A DNA stretch of 64,000 nucleotides from Streptomyces tirandamycinicus (GCF_003097515.1 NZ_CP029188.1:1116001-1180000), one strand, 5' to 3'; positions 8,069 through 17,322 are shown, counted from the stretch's first letter. The notes: a model not told the origin generated them from the letters alone. A program made the numbers and translations.

Positions 8069-9328
8069 ATGCCCGTACGCCGCAGCGCAGCCGCGCTCAC
8101 CGCCGCTTCCGCCGTGCTCTGCGTGGCCGCTGCCCCGGCGGCGACGGCCGCCCCCACGCCCTCCCCCTCGGCCGCGCTCCCGGCCGGGCTGTACGGCACG
8201 AAGGACCCGACCTACGACGGTGTCTGGCGTCAGTCGCTGGCCCTGCTCGCCCAGGACGCCGTCGAGACCGTGCCCGCCGAGCAGGCCGTCGGCTGGCTGA
8301 CCGGCCAGCAGTGCGCGAACGGCGGCTTCGCCTCCTACCGTGCCGACGTGTCCCGGGCGTGCGACGCGAAGACCATGCTGGACACCAACGCCACCGCCGC
8401 CGCCGTGCAGGCCCTGCACGCCCTCGGCGGCCACCGGGACGCCGTGGACAAGGGCCTTGGATGGCTGAAGTCCGTGCAGAACGAGGACGGCGGCTGGAGC
8501 TACAACCCCGGCATGCCGTCCGACGCGAACTCCACGTCCGTCGTGATCGGCGCCTTCGCCGCGGCCAAGGCGCGGCCCGGCCAGGTCAGGTCGAAGAGCG
8601 GCAAGAGCCCGTTCGACGCGCTCGTCACGTTCGCCGTGCCGTGCGCGGAGAAGGCCGGCGGCGGCGCGTTCGCGTACCAGCCCGACCAGTCCGGCAAGCT
8701 GCTCGCGAACGGCGACGCCACCGCGGCCGCCGTCCTCGCCGGGCTGGGCCACGGCCTGGTCGTCACCGGCACCGAGCCGGACGGTTCCCCCGCCACCTGC
8801 CAGGCGGCGGCGAAGGCCACCGCCGAGCAGTCGGCCCGCAACGGCGCCGCGTACCTGGCCGGGGCGCTGGCGAAGACCGGCCACCTGGACTCGCCGCCGA
8901 TGCCGGGCGCCACCGACCCCGCCCCGCAGCCGGACTTCGGCAACACCGCGGACGCGGTCGTCGCGCTCTCCGCCGCCGGGCACGGCGACAAGGCGGACGC
9001 GTCGGTCCAGTGGCTGGCGAAGAACTCCGCCGCGTGGGCGAAGGACGCCGGCCCGGCCGCGTACGCGCAGCTGATCCTCGCGGCGCACGCCCACGGCGAC
9101 GACCCGAGGGACTTCGGCGGCGCCGATCTCGTCCGGCAGCTGAACGCGACCGGTCCCGCGCCGGTCTCCACCACCGCGCCGCCGGCCCCGAAGGCGCAGG
9201 GCGACGCGGGCGAGGAGGGCAAGGGCGGCGACAGCGCCGGGATCTGGTGGATGGTCGGGGCCGGCGTCGCCGCGGGTGCCGGTATCGGGATCCTGCTCAG
9301 CGGCCGCAGGAAGAACAAGCAGCAGTGA
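8069..9328 (+). CDS. Secreted, membrane-tethered alpha/alpha-barrel protein (prenyltransferase/squalene-oxidase repeats), cobalamin-regulated
   Basis: A 419-residue surface protein. An N-terminal signal peptide (VRRSAAALTAASAVLCVAAA, cut near ATA-AP) is followed by an alpha/alpha barrel built of repeats such as NGGFASYRA and EDGGWSYNPG. Then come a flexible Ala/Pro/Gly linker, one transmembrane helix (IWWMVGAGVAAGAGIGILL) and a basic tail RRKNKQQ. The barrel is the fold of the alpha domain of human intrinsic factor and transcobalamin. Together with the cobalamin riboswitch, this makes a cobalamin-binding surface receptor a reasonable inference, but no cobalamin contact can be read from sequence. 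Its stop overlaps the GTG of the next gene. No enzymatic acid motif of squalene cyclases is seen. Confidence 0.88.
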   Translation: MPVRRSAAALTAASAVLCVAAAPAATAAPTPSPSAALPAGLYGTKDPTYDGVWRQSLALLAQDAVETVPAEQAVGWLTGQQCANGGFASYRADVSRACDAKTMLDTNATAAAVQALHALGGHRDAVDKGLGWLKSVQNEDGGWSYNPGMPSDANSTSVVIGAFAAAKARPGQVRSKSGKSPFDALVTFAVPCAEKAGGGAFAYQPDQSGKLLANGDATAAAVLAGLGHGLVVTGTEPDGSPATCQAAAKATAEQSARNGAAYLAGALAKTGHLDSPPMPGATDPAPQPDFGNTADAVVALSAAGHGDKADASVQWLAKNSAAWAKDAGPAAYAQLILAAHAHGDDPRDFGGADLVRQLNATGPAPVSTTAPPAPKAQGDAGEEGKGGDSAGIWWMVGAGVAAGAGIGILLSGRRKNKQQ

Positions 9329-9380
9329 CACGTGGGCGACTGACCGCGGCAGCAGTGACACGCGGGTGGCTGACCGCGCT
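9321..9380 (+). repeat. 30-bp tandem duplication over the start of the SCO2322-family gene
   Basis: Two copies of AGCAGTGACACG[T/C]GGG[C/T]G[A/G]CTGACCGCG, at 9321-9350 and 9351-9380, differ at only a few bases. Each contains an in-frame GTG, so translation could begin in either copy. Confidence 0.85.
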
Positions 9381-10098
9381 GCTCCTCGCGCTCGGCGCCG
9401 TGCTCGCGGCGCCGGGCCTGGCCGGGCAGGCGCAGGCGGCCGGTTACCGGTACTGGTCGTTCTGGCAGTCCGGCGGGAGCGGCTGGGCCTACGCCACCCA
9501 GGGACCGGCCACGGCACGGCCCGCCGACGGCACGGTGGACGGATACCGGTTCTCCGTCAGCGCGGACTCGCAGGACGCGGCGAAGCCGCGCAGCGCTCCC
9601 TCCTTCGCGGAGCTGTGCGCGGACACACCCGCGAGACCCGGCGCCAAGCGGGTCGCCGTCGTGATCGACTTCGGCACCGGTGCGGACGCCCCGGCCGGGG
9701 AGAAGCCCCCGTCGGCGCGGGCCTCCGGCTGCGCCTCGGTCCCGTCGGACGCGACCAGCGCGGAGGCCCTGGCGGCGGTGGCGGCGCCCCTCCGCTACAA
9801 CGCGGGCGCGCTGCTGTGCGCGATCTCCGGCTACCCGAGGACGGGCTGCGGCGAGCAGGTGTCGGCCGGGGACCAGGACGTGCCCGCCGAGCCGGGCACC
9901 TCCTCCCCGCCGACCGGGCAGGGGCCCGGGGGAGGACCCGAAGGAGGGCCCGGGGGAAGTTCCGGGGAAGCTGCCGAGCAGGGGGCCACGGCGGCCGAGG
10001 GCACCGACGAGGGCCCCTCGGTGGGGCTCTTCGCGGGCGTCGCGGCCGTCCTCGCGCTGGGCGGGGCGGCGTTCTGGCAGTCCCGCCGCCGCGGATGA
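9325..10098 (+). CDS. SCO2322-family secreted membrane-anchored protein
   Basis: A 257-residue protein with a signal peptide ([19 protein letters not shown], cut near AQA-AG). Its mature domain opens with YRYWSFWQ and has GWAYATQGP, four cysteines (C in AELCAD, SGCASV, LLCAIS, TGCGEQ) and a Gly/Pro-rich linker. One C-terminal helix ([17 protein letters not shown]) with a basic end anchors it. The opening motif matches, from memory, the family named after SCO2322 of S. coelicolor, which sits beside ECF-type transporter genes. The GTG at 9325 overlaps the previous stop; a second GTG at 9355 lies in a 30-base tandem duplication, so the start is ambiguous. It is co-transcribed under the cobalamin riboswitch. 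The expected transporter genes do not follow. Confidence 0.8.
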   Translation: MTRGRLTAAAVTRGWLTALLLALGAVLAAPGLAGQAQAAGYRYWSFWQSGGSGWAYATQGPATARPADGTVDGYRFSVSADSQDAAKPRSAPSFAELCADTPARPGAKRVAVVIDFGTGADAPAGEKPPSARASGCASVPSDATSAEALAAVAAPLRYNAGALLCAISGYPRTGCGEQVSAGDQDVPAEPGTSSPPTGQGPGGGPEGGPGGSSGEAAEQGATAAEGTDEGPSVGLFAGVAAVLALGGAAFWQSRRRG

Positions 10099-10211
10099 GC
10101 CGTCCGCCAGCGCCCGCCCCGGCCGGCGGAGCCGCCCGGCCGCACGGAGACCGGCGCCCCGGCCGGCTGCTCGGCGGTGTCCCGCACCCCGGGCCGGCCG
10201 GCCGCGCGCGG

Positions 10212-10496
10212 GCCGCGGCGGCGGAGCCCGAAGGCGACGTTCTCGTGGATGGTCAGGTGGGGGAAGAGGGCGTAGCTCTGGAAGACGGTGTTGACCGGGC
10301 GCTTGTACGGCGGGAGGTCGGTGACGTCCCGGTCGCCGAGGAAGACGGAGCCGGTGGTCGGGTCCTCCAGTCCGGCGATCATCCGCAGCGTGGTGGTCTT
10401 GCCGCAGCCGGAGGCGCCGAGCAGGGCGAAGAACGAGCCCTCGGGGACGGTCAGGTCCAGCGGGTGCACGGCGGTGAACGAGCCGTAGTGGACGCG
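10212..10496 (-). pseudogene. Remnant of a PotA-type ABC transporter ATPase gene
   Basis: About 95 codons clearly encode the first part of a polyamine/iron-type ABC ATPase: [20 protein letters not shown], Walker [32 protein letters not shown] and [15 protein letters not shown] stands in frame about 20 codons upstream, with only an Ala/Pro run and no proper start between. After GLRRRG the similarity stops at once, so the signature motif, Walker B and the whole C-terminal domain are missing. The remnant lies between two other gene ends: the SCO2322-family gene on one side and a 5'-truncated L,D-transpeptidase gene on the other. It cannot make a working ATPase. Confidence 0.82.
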
Positions 10497-10569
10497 GCGG
10501 ACCGACGGGGCCGGGGCCGGGGCGGGTGCAGAGGCGGAGGCGCAGGCGGCGGCAGAGGCTCAGGGGCGG

Positions 10570-11165
10570 GCCCCGCCGGACTGCCCGGTCTCGGGCCCAG
10601 GACCGGCGAACTCGTTCCCGACGGCACCCGCCAGGCCCTCCTGGTGAGGGGGAGGTCCACCAACTCCAGTGAGTCCACGGCGACGCTGTACGAGCGCGAC
10701 GGGGAGAACCGCTGGAGGGCCGTCGCCGGGCCGTGGCCGGCGCGCAACGCCCTGAAGGGATGGACCGACGAGCACTGGGCCGGGGACCACCGCACGCCGA
10801 TCGGTGTCTTCGGGCTCACCGACGCGGGCGGCCGGCTGCCCGACCCGGGCACCCGGCTCCCGTACCACCAGTCCGAGGAGTTCGTGGCCGTCGGCACCGG
10901 CTTCCGGGGCGAGAGCCTGAGGGGGTCCTTCGACTACGTGGTGGCGATCAACTACAACAGGGAGTCCGGACTGACCCCGCTCGACGAGCGGCGGCCCATG
11001 GGCTGGGACCGGGGCGGCGGCGTCTGGATCCACGTCGACCACGACGGCCCCACCCAGGGGTGCATCTCGCTCGACCTGGACCGGATGGCGGAGCTGCTGC
11101 GCAGGCTGGACCCGGGCAAGCGGCCGGTGGTCGTGATGGGGGACGGGGAGTCGCTGGCGCGCTGA
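10570..11165 (+). pseudogene. L,D-transpeptidase-like (YkuD) gene lacking its 5' end
   Basis: About 198 codons encode a YkuD-type peptidoglycan transpeptidase. They run from LPGLGPRTGELVPDGTRQAL through GWTDEHWAGDHRTPIGVFGL and FDYVVAINYNR to the catalytic segment IHVDHDGPTQGCIS (active-site Cys, with the His before it). Such proteins are secreted, but here no signal peptide, start codon or ribosome site precedes the conserved part. Upstream the frame is low-complexity Gly/Arg. The missing 5' end faces the missing 5' end of the potA remnant, so both were probably lost at one junction near 10500-10570. An in-frame distant start cannot be fully excluded, as the frame is open. Confidence 0.7.
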
Positions 11166-11210
11166 CCGCCGCGGGGCGGTGGCGGTGAGGCAGGGGGCGG
11201 CGTGGTCGCG

Positions 11211-11340
11211 GGCGCGCGGGGCGTGTGGGTACGCGGACGTGCGGGCACGTGAACGTGCGGACACGCGGGGCGTGTGGGTACGCCCGCGTGCGGGCCCGTG
11301 AACGCGAGGACACCCGGGCACGCGGACACGCGGATACGTC
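11211..11340. repeat. Degenerate GTG/CGTG-rich repeat region
   Basis: This intergenic stretch holds several imperfect copies of GGGCGTGTGGGTACGC and of CGTGCGGGC[A/C]CGTGAACG (first near 11219-11260, again near 11269-11305). They end close to the metG terminator. I see no ORF or known element in it. Confidence 0.6.
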
Positions 11341-11344
11341 GAGA

Positions 11345-11406
11345 GGCCCGGGAGATCGTGGCCGGCCTGCTGGTTCGGACAGCAGGCCGGCCGGTGCTCC
11401 CGGGCC
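11345..11406. terminator. Strong bidirectional hairpin terminator near metG
   Basis: Two nested stems, GGCCCGGGAG / CTCCCGGGCC and GGCCGGCCTGCT / AGCAGGCCGGCC with a short GGTTCGGAC loop, lie downstream of metG. They can stop transcription from both sides. Confidence 0.8.
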
Positions 11407-11447
11407 CCTCGATCCGTACGGGCCGGTCAGGCCGTACGGGCGGAAGA

Positions 11448-13091
11448 TCAGCCCTTGCCGGGCTCCTCGAGACGCGGGAAGAGGACCGCGCCCTTGGTCA
11501 CCGTCGAGCCGGCCGGCAGCGCGCCCCACTCCGCCGCGTCCTGGATCCGCTGGTCCGCCAGAGCGCCGAGCGACGCCTCGGCGCCCAGGGAGTCCCACAG
11601 CTTCCGCGAGGTGTCCGGCATGACCGGGTTCAGCAGCACGGCCACGGCCCGCAGCGACTCCGCGGCCGTGTAGAGGATGGTCGCGAGGCGGGCCCGGCCC
11701 TCCTCGGAGACCGCCGCGTCGGCGGCCTGGTCGAACGCGGTCTTGGCGACCTTCCACGGCTCCTGCTCCGTGATGTAGCCGTTGACCTGCTTCACGAAGT
11801 CGAAGACCGCCAGGATCCCGCCCTGGAAGTCCAGCTCCTCCCCGATCCTGCGGTCCGCCTCGGCCACGGCCTTCGCCAGGCCCTCCTGGACCGCCTTCTC
11901 GGCCTCCCCGTTCGCGCCGACCGCCGGCAGCGACCCGCCGAAGTACTTGCCCACCATCGCGGCGACCCGGGAGGCCAGGTTGCCGTAGTCGTTGGCGAGC
12001 TCGCTGGTGTAGCGGGCGGAGAAGTCCTCCCACGAGAAGGAGCCGTCCTGGCCGAACGCGATCGCGCGCAGGAAGTACCAGCGGTACGCGTCCACGCCGA
12101 AGTGCGTGGTGAGGTCCTGCGGCTTGATGCCGGTCAGGTTCGACTTCGACATCTTCTCGCCGCCGACCATCAGCCAGCCGTTCGCGGCGATCCTCCCGGG
12201 CACCGGGAGCCCCTGCGCCATCAGCATCGCGGGCCAGATGATCGCGTGGAAGCGGAGGATGTCCTTGCCGACGAGGTGGACGTCCGCCGGGAACGTGTCC
12301 TCGAACTTCGCCGGGTTCTCGTTGTAGCCGACCGCCGTAGCGTAGTTGAGCAGGGCGTCGACCCACACGTAGATGACGTGCTTCTCGTCCCACGGGATCG
12401 GGATGCCCCAGTCGAACGTCGACCGGGAGATCGACAGGTCCTGAAGGCCCTGCTTGACGAAGTTCACGACCTCGTTGCGGGCGGACTCGGGCTGGATGAA
12501 CCCGGGGTTGGCCGCGTAGAACTCCAGCAGCTTCGGGCCGTACTCGCTGAGCTTGAAGAAGTAGTTCTCCTCCTTGAGGATCTCCACCGGCTTCTTGTGC
12601 ACGGGGCACAGCTTCTCTCCGGCGTACTCCCCCTCGCCGTCCAGCAGCTCGCCGGGGAGCTTGTACTCCTCGCAGCCCACGCAGTACGGGCCCTCGTACC
12701 CGCCCTTGTAGATCTCGCCCTTGTCGTACAGGTCCTGCACGAACTCCTGCACGCGGTCGGTGTGCCGGCGCTCGGTCGTGCGGATGAAGTCGTCGTTCGC
12801 GATCTCCAGGTGCTCCCAGAGGGGCTTCCACGCCTCCTCCACGAGCTTGTCGCACCACTCCTGCGGGCTGACGCCGTTCGCCTCCGCGGTGCGCATGATC
12901 TTCTGACCGTGCTCGTCCGTGCCGGTGAGGTACCACACCTTCTCGCCGCGCTGGCGGTGCCAGCGGGTGAGCACGTCGCCTGCGACGGTCGTGTAGGCGT
13001 GGCCCAGGTGAGGAGCGTCGTTGACGTAGTAGATGGGGGTCGAGACGTAGTACGCCTTCGCCCCCTGCTTCTCGGATCCAGTGGCCGCCAT
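11448..13091 (-). CDS. metG: Methionyl-tRNA synthetase
   Basis: A 547-residue class I aminoacyl-tRNA synthetase that charges tRNA-Met in the cytosol. The HIGH motif is HLGH at 28-31 and KMSKS is at 313-317. The zinc knuckle has C137xxC140 and C162xxH165. The helical anticodon-binding domain follows, and the protein ends without the extra C-terminal tRNA-binding domain of E. coli MetG, as is usual for streptomycete enzymes of about 540 residues. It is a single gene with its own terminator. No T-box or other leader RNA is visible upstream. Confidence 0.97.
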   Translation of the reverse strand: MAATGSEKQGAKAYYVSTPIYYVNDAPHLGHAYTTVAGDVLTRWHRQRGEKVWYLTGTDEHGQKIMRTAEANGVSPQEWCDKLVEEAWKPLWEHLEIANDDFIRTTERRHTDRVQEFVQDLYDKGEIYKGGYEGPYCVGCEEYKLPGELLDGEGEYAGEKLCPVHKKPVEILKEENYFFKLSEYGPKLLEFYAANPGFIQPESARNEVVNFVKQGLQDLSISRSTFDWGIPIPWDEKHVIYVWVDALLNYATAVGYNENPAKFEDTFPADVHLVGKDILRFHAIIWPAMLMAQGLPVPGRIAANGWLMVGGEKMSKSNLTGIKPQDLTTHFGVDAYRWYFLRAIAFGQDGSFSWEDFSARYTSELANDYGNLASRVAAMVGKYFGGSLPAVGANGEAEKAVQEGLAKAVAEADRRIGEELDFQGGILAVFDFVKQVNGYITEQEPWKVAKTAFDQAADAAVSEEGRARLATILYTAAESLRAVAVLLNPVMPDTSRKLWDSLGAEASLGALADQRIQDAAEWGALPAGSTVTKGAVLFPRLEEPGKG

Positions 13092-13245
13092 GGTCGAAAT
13101 CCTAACGGCCGCCGGAAGATCGACTCACCCGCGTGGAACGCGCTCGCCGGGCCGGGCCGCCGGCCGGGCCACCGGGCCGGACCGTCCCCCGGCGGGAACC
13201 GTTCCGCAGGTGGGTGCCCGGTCGACCGCGGGCCGCTGCGGTCTC

Positions 13246-13289
13246 CGTCCCCGACCGGTGCGGCGCTCTCGCCGCACCGGTCGGGGACG
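13246..13289. terminator. Perfect 20-bp-stem terminator
   Basis: CGTCCCCGACCGGTGCGGCG pairs exactly with its complement 13270-13289 around a CTCT loop, immediately downstream of the VWA-protein gene. Confidence 0.88.
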
Positions 13290-13295
13290 CCGTGC

Positions 13296-14963
13296 TCAGC
13301 CGCCGAGGCGGTCCAGCCACTTCGGGAAGGCGCCGAGCAGCCCCTCGTAGAGCTCCTCGTCGGTGAGCTCCCGGGGATCGGGGCCGGCGTGGAAGAACGC
13401 GGCGTTCTCCACGGAGGCGTCGGCGTCGAGCTTGCGCAGGAAGTCGAAGCCCTTGGCCTCGTGCTCGCCGAACGCCACGAACTGCCAGAAGATCGGCTTG
13501 CCGGCCGCGTCGGACAGCGCCTGCTTGGCCGGCTGCTTGGCGTCGGGCGGGCCGTCGGTCTGGAAGACGACGAGCGCGGGACCGTCGGCGCCGGACTTCT
13601 CGAAGTGCGCGACGACCTCCTCGACGGCCCGGTGGTAGCTGGTCCGCCCCATGTGCCCGAGGCCCGCGTGCAGCTCGTCGACGCGGCCCTCGTGCTCGGC
13701 GAGCGTCAGCTCGCCGCTGCCGTCGATGTCCGTCGAGAAGAACACGACGTGCACGGACGCGTTCTCGTCGAGGTGCGCCGCGAGGGCGAGGGTCTGCTCG
13801 CCGAGCTGCTGTGCGCTGCCGTCCTTGTAGTAGGGCCGCATCGACCCGGACCGGTCCAGCACGAGGTAGACCTTCGCCCGCGCCCCGGTGGCCCCCGCCG
13901 TGCTCAGCGCCGTGCCGGCCGCCTTGTACGCCCCGACCAGCCCCGCGGCCCGCGCCTTGACGCGCGCGAGGGAGAGGGCGGGCTCGCCGTCGGCGGGGCC
14001 GGTGGCGGGCTGGGGCTCGGTGGCCGGGGTGGCCTCCGTGGCCTCGGCCGCGACGGCGGCCGGTTCGGGGGCGGGCTGGGGCTCGGTGGCCGGTTCCGGG
14101 ACAGGCTGGGCCTCGGTGGCCTCGGTGGCCTCGGTGGCCTCGGTGGCCTCGGTGGCCTCGGTGGCCTCGGTGGCGGACGCGGACGCGGACGCCGGTGCCG
14201 GGTCGGCCTCCGTGGCGGGCGCCGGTGCCGGGTCGGTGGAGAGCGGTCCGCCGACGGCTTCGGGCCGGGTGGTGTCCGGGTCGGCGGGGGGCTCGGTGGG
14301 GGGCTCGGTGGGGGTGGCCGCGGCGGCGGGCTCGGGTGTCACCGGGGCCGGGTCAGCCGCCGGGGTGTCCGCCTCGGCGTCCACCTGCCCGGTCGGCTCG
14401 GGCCGCGCTGCCCCGGACTCGGTGGGCGCGGCTGCCCCGGACTCGGTGGGCGCGGGGGCGGTCGGCACCGTGGCGTCGGTGGTCGCCTCCGCGGTGGCGC
14501 TCTCGGCGGCTTGCGGCTCCGCGCCGACCGGGGCCTCGGCGGCCTCGGCGGCAGGCTTGGTCTCCGAGCCGGCCGCGGGTGCTTCGGCGACGGGTGCTTC
14601 GGCTCCCTTCGCTTCCGCCGTTTCCGCGTCCGGCGTCTTCGCGTCCGTGGTCTCCGGGGCGTCCGCGTCTGTCTTCTCCGCGTCCGTCCCCCTCCCGTCC
14701 GTCTTCTCCGCGCCCGCAGCCTTCTCGCCCGCCGCGTCCGCGTCCGGCCTGGACGGTGTCCGGGCCGGGGGGATCGTCGGGCGGGTGCCCGGGGGAGCGT
14801 CGAACGCCGCCGCCACCAGGTCCGCCGCACGGTCCTGCGGGGTGGGGGCCTCGGCCTGGGGCGGGACGGAGGCGGGGGCGGTAGGGGTCGTCGTGGAGGC
14901 CGGTGAGGACGACTCCATGCGCTCGCGTCCAAACACCTTTCGCAGCAAGCTCCGAATGCCCAT
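13296..14963 (-). CDS. VWA domain protein with long repetitive acidic N-terminal region
   Basis: A 555-residue protein. Residues 1-20 ([18 protein letters not shown]) are basic. About 330 residues of low-complexity Ala/Thr/Glu/Pro follow, including a run of eight or nine Ala-Thr-Glu triplets coded by a 9-base repeat near 14107-14172. The C-terminal 200 residues form a von Willebrand A domain of the kind found beside TerD proteins. It has the metal-ion site DRSGSM and later [10 protein letters not shown] and [18 protein letters not shown]. No signal peptide is seen, so it is likely cytosolic. The family is linked to tellurite/stress systems, but no ter gene is adjacent. The repeat number probably varies between strains. 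Confidence 0.85.
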   Translation of the reverse strand: MGIRSLLRKVFGRERMESSSPASTTTPTAPASVPPQAEAPTPQDRAADLVAAAFDAPPGTRPTIPPARTPSRPDADAAGEKAAGAEKTDGRGTDAEKTDADAPETTDAKTPDAETAEAKGAEAPVAEAPAAGSETKPAAEAAEAPVGAEPQAAESATAEATTDATVPTAPAPTESGAAAPTESGAARPEPTGQVDAEADTPAADPAPVTPEPAAAATPTEPPTEPPADPDTTRPEAVGGPLSTDPAPAPATEADPAPASASASATEATEATEATEATEATEATEAQPVPEPATEPQPAPEPAAVAAEATEATPATEPQPATGPADGEPALSLARVKARAAGLVGAYKAAGTALSTAGATGARAKVYLVLDRSGSMRPYYKDGSAQQLGEQTLALAAHLDENASVHVVFFSTDIDGSGELTLAEHEGRVDELHAGLGHMGRTSYHRAVEEVVAHFEKSGADGPALVVFQTDGPPDAKQPAKQALSDAAGKPIFWQFVAFGEHEAKGFDFLRKLDADASVENAAFFHAGPDPRELTDEELYEGLLGAFPKWLDRLGG

Positions 14964-15137
14964 GGGCGAGGCCTTTCGCGTGAATTGGGTGCGATCAATG
15001 TCCGCATTTTCCGGCAATACCCGGTCTGACTGTGGCAACGCCGCAGCTCCGGCCAGCGCGGACACGTAAGGTTAGCGGCCGCCTCTTCCGTGCAGCAGCA
15101 AGCCCCTCCCGCGTCAAGAGCGCCCCGGTCGCTCCCG

Positions 15138-15170
15138 ATTCATCCCCCGTTCACCTCTCGTCCGCCGCCC
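15138..15170 (+). promoter_or_regulatory. PHO box upstream of phoX
   Basis: Three 11-base direct repeats in phase, ATTCATCCCCC, GTTCACCTCTC and GTCCGCCGCCC, match the streptomycete PhoP-binding pattern (GTTCACC followed by four variable bases). They lie about 85-118 bases before the phosphatase start, so induction by phosphate starvation is expected. Confidence 0.75.
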
Positions 15171-15255
15171 TGCACACATGTACCCCTACCGTCGCGGCCG
15201 GAGACATTCCGACACGATGTCGGCGCAGGGTGCGCCGAGGTGACAGGGAGAAGAC

Positions 15256-17322
15256 GTGCGCAGAATCCTGCCGCTCCTGAGCTCGAACCACGCAGGCGGT
15301 CGTTCCGCTCTGACCTGCCGGTACCGCTGCGGTGACGCCTGCTTCCACGAGGTGCCGAACACCAGCGGCAACGAGTACGCCGGTGACATCATCGCCGGGA
15401 CGCTGTCGCGGCGTTCGATGATGCGGACCGCGGCCGTCGTGACCGTCGCCTCCGCCGCGGGCGGTGCCGCGCTCACTCAGAACGCGCCCTCCGCGCAGGC
15501 CGCCGCGGTGCCCGCGGCCGGTGACGCACGCCACGGCGGGCACGGGGGCGGCAAGGGCGACGGCGCCCGCGGCCTGCGCTTCGCTCCGGTCGCGCCCAAC
15601 ACCGCCGACACGGTGACCGTTCCCGAGGGCTACGCCCAGAACGTGGTGATCCGCTGGGGCGAGCCGATCCTGCGCGGCGCGCCCGCCTTCGACGCCGACC
15701 GGCAGACGGCCGAGGCGCAGGCCGGGCAGTTCGGCTACAACAACGACTTCCTCAGCCTGCTGCCGCTGCGCGAGCACGGCCGCCAGGTGCTCGTGGCCAA
15801 CCACGAGTACACCGACGAGCAGCTGATGTTCAAGGGCTACGACGCCGCCAACCCGACCCGCGAGCAGGTCGAGATCGGCTGGGCCGCGCACGGCCTCTCC
15901 GTGGTCGTCGTCCAGGAGGAGCGCAGGAGCGGCAAGCTCACCCCGGTCAGCCGCCACTGGCTCAACCGCCGTCTGACGGCCACGAGCGAGTTCCGCCTCA
16001 CGGGCCCCGCCGCCGGGAGCGACCTGCTGAAGACGTCCGCCGACCCGTCCGGCACCAAGGTCCTCGGCACGCTCAACAACTGCGCCGGCGGCACGACCCC
16101 CTGGGGCACCACGCTGCACGGCGAGGAGAACTTCAACCAGTACTTCGCCAACGGCTCCAGCGCCACCGACAAGCGCTACGGCCTGAGCACCGGTGCCACC
16201 GAGCGCAAGTGGGAGCGTTTCGACAAGCGCTTCGACGCCGCCCAGGAGCCCAACGAGTCGCACCGCTTCGGCTGGGTCGTCGAGCTCGACCCGTACGACC
16301 CGGACTCGACGCCCCGCAAGCGCACGGCACTCGGCCGCTTCAAGCACGAGGCCGCGCAGCCCCGGCTGACCCGTGACGGCCGCCCGGTCGTCTACATGGG
16401 CGACGACGAGCGCTTCGACTACTTCTACAAGTTCGTCTCGTCGAAGCGGATGAAGAAGGGCGACAGCCGTGCCGCCCGCGAGCACAACCTGACGCTGCTG
16501 GACGAGGGCACGCTGTACGTCGCCAAGCTCACCGGCGACTCGCCCCAGGACATCGACGGCACCGGCAAGCTCCCGAACGACGGCGAGTTCGACGGCAGCG
16601 GCGTGTGGATCCCGCTGGCCACCGGGGACGTCTCGCACGTCCCCGGCATGACCGCCGAGGAGGTGTACGTCTTCACCCGCCTCGCCGGCGACAAGGTCGG
16701 CGCGACGAAGATGGACCGCCCCGAGGACGTCGAGCCGAGCCCGCGCACGGGCCGCGTGTACGTCGCGCTGACGAACAACACCGACCGGGGCAAGGCCGGC
16801 AAGCCCGGTGCGGACGAGGCCAACCCGCGCAACCTCAACAAGCACGGCCAGATCCTGGAGCTCGCCGAGCACTGGGACGACCCGTCGTCCGACGGCTTCG
16901 CCTGGCGGCTGTTCCTGGTCGCGGGCGACCCGGAGGACCCGGCCACGTACTTCGCCGGATACCCGAAGGACAGGGTCAGCCCGATCTCCTGCCCGGACAA
17001 CGTGGCCTTCGACCCGTACGGCAACCTGTGGATCTCCACCGACGGCGCCCAGCTCGGCTCGCACGACGGCCTGTTCGGCGTCGCGACGACCGGTGATCGC
17101 CGGGGTGAGCTGAAGCAGTTCCTCACGGTCCCGAAGGGCGCCGAGACCTGCGGCCCGATCATCCAGGACCGCCGGGTCGTCGTCGCGGTCCAGCACCCGG
17201 GCGAGGTCGACGGGGCGACCGTCGAGAAGCCGGCCTCGACCTGGCCCGACGGACCGGGCCGGCTGGTGCGCCCGTCGGTCGTCGCCGTCTACCGCAAGGA
17301 CGGCCGCGACATCGGCGTCTGA
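15256..17322 (+). CDS. phoX: PhoX family alkaline phosphatase (DUF839), Tat-exported
   Basis: A 688-residue PhoX-type phosphatase. The N-terminus has a conserved cytosolic stretch with CRYRCGDACFHE. The twin-arginine segment SRRSMMRTAAVVTVASAAGG, with an AQA-AA cleavage region near residue 75, follows. The mature part has PhoX landmarks such as VANHEYTDEQLM, LNNCAGGTTPWGTTLHGEEN and RFGWVVELDPYDP. PhoX enzymes use calcium and iron and release phosphate from esters outside the cell. GTG start at 15256 with GGGAG upstream. A PHO box upstream supports control by PhoP. It is a single gene followed by a repeat array. Confidence 0.92.
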   Translation: MRRILPLLSSNHAGGRSALTCRYRCGDACFHEVPNTSGNEYAGDIIAGTLSRRSMMRTAAVVTVASAAGGAALTQNAPSAQAAAVPAAGDARHGGHGGGKGDGARGLRFAPVAPNTADTVTVPEGYAQNVVIRWGEPILRGAPAFDADRQTAEAQAGQFGYNNDFLSLLPLREHGRQVLVANHEYTDEQLMFKGYDAANPTREQVEIGWAAHGLSVVVVQEERRSGKLTPVSRHWLNRRLTATSEFRLTGPAAGSDLLKTSADPSGTKVLGTLNNCAGGTTPWGTTLHGEENFNQYFANGSSATDKRYGLSTGATERKWERFDKRFDAAQEPNESHRFGWVVELDPYDPDSTPRKRTALGRFKHEAAQPRLTRDGRPVVYMGDDERFDYFYKFVSSKRMKKGDSRAAREHNLTLLDEGTLYVAKLTGDSPQDIDGTGKLPNDGEFDGSGVWIPLATGDVSHVPGMTAEEVYVFTRLAGDKVGATKMDRPEDVEPSPRTGRVYVALTNNTDRGKAGKPGADEANPRNLNKHGQILELAEHWDDPSSDGFAWRLFLVAGDPEDPATYFAGYPKDRVSPISCPDNVAFDPYGNLWISTDGAQLGSHDGLFGVATTGDRRGELKQFLTVPKGAETCGPIIQDRRVVVAVQHPGEVDGATVEKPASTWPDGPGRLVRPSVVAVYRKDGRDIGV

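Noticed and set aside
8069..9328. Squalene-hopene cyclase or prenyltransferase enzyme
   Set aside because: Only the barrel repeats match. The protein is secreted, membrane-tethered and short, and it lacks the DxDD-type catalytic motif, so the enzyme name was not used as function.
9831..10211. C-terminal continuation of the potA-like frame
   Set aside because: The frame stays open but similarity ends at GLRRRG; the rest is antisense to the SCO2322-family gene.
11274..14906. A 1210-codon open frame on the plus strand
   Set aside because: It lies opposite metG and the VWA gene, has Arg/Gly-rich composition and no domain. Long antisense frames are expected at this GC content.
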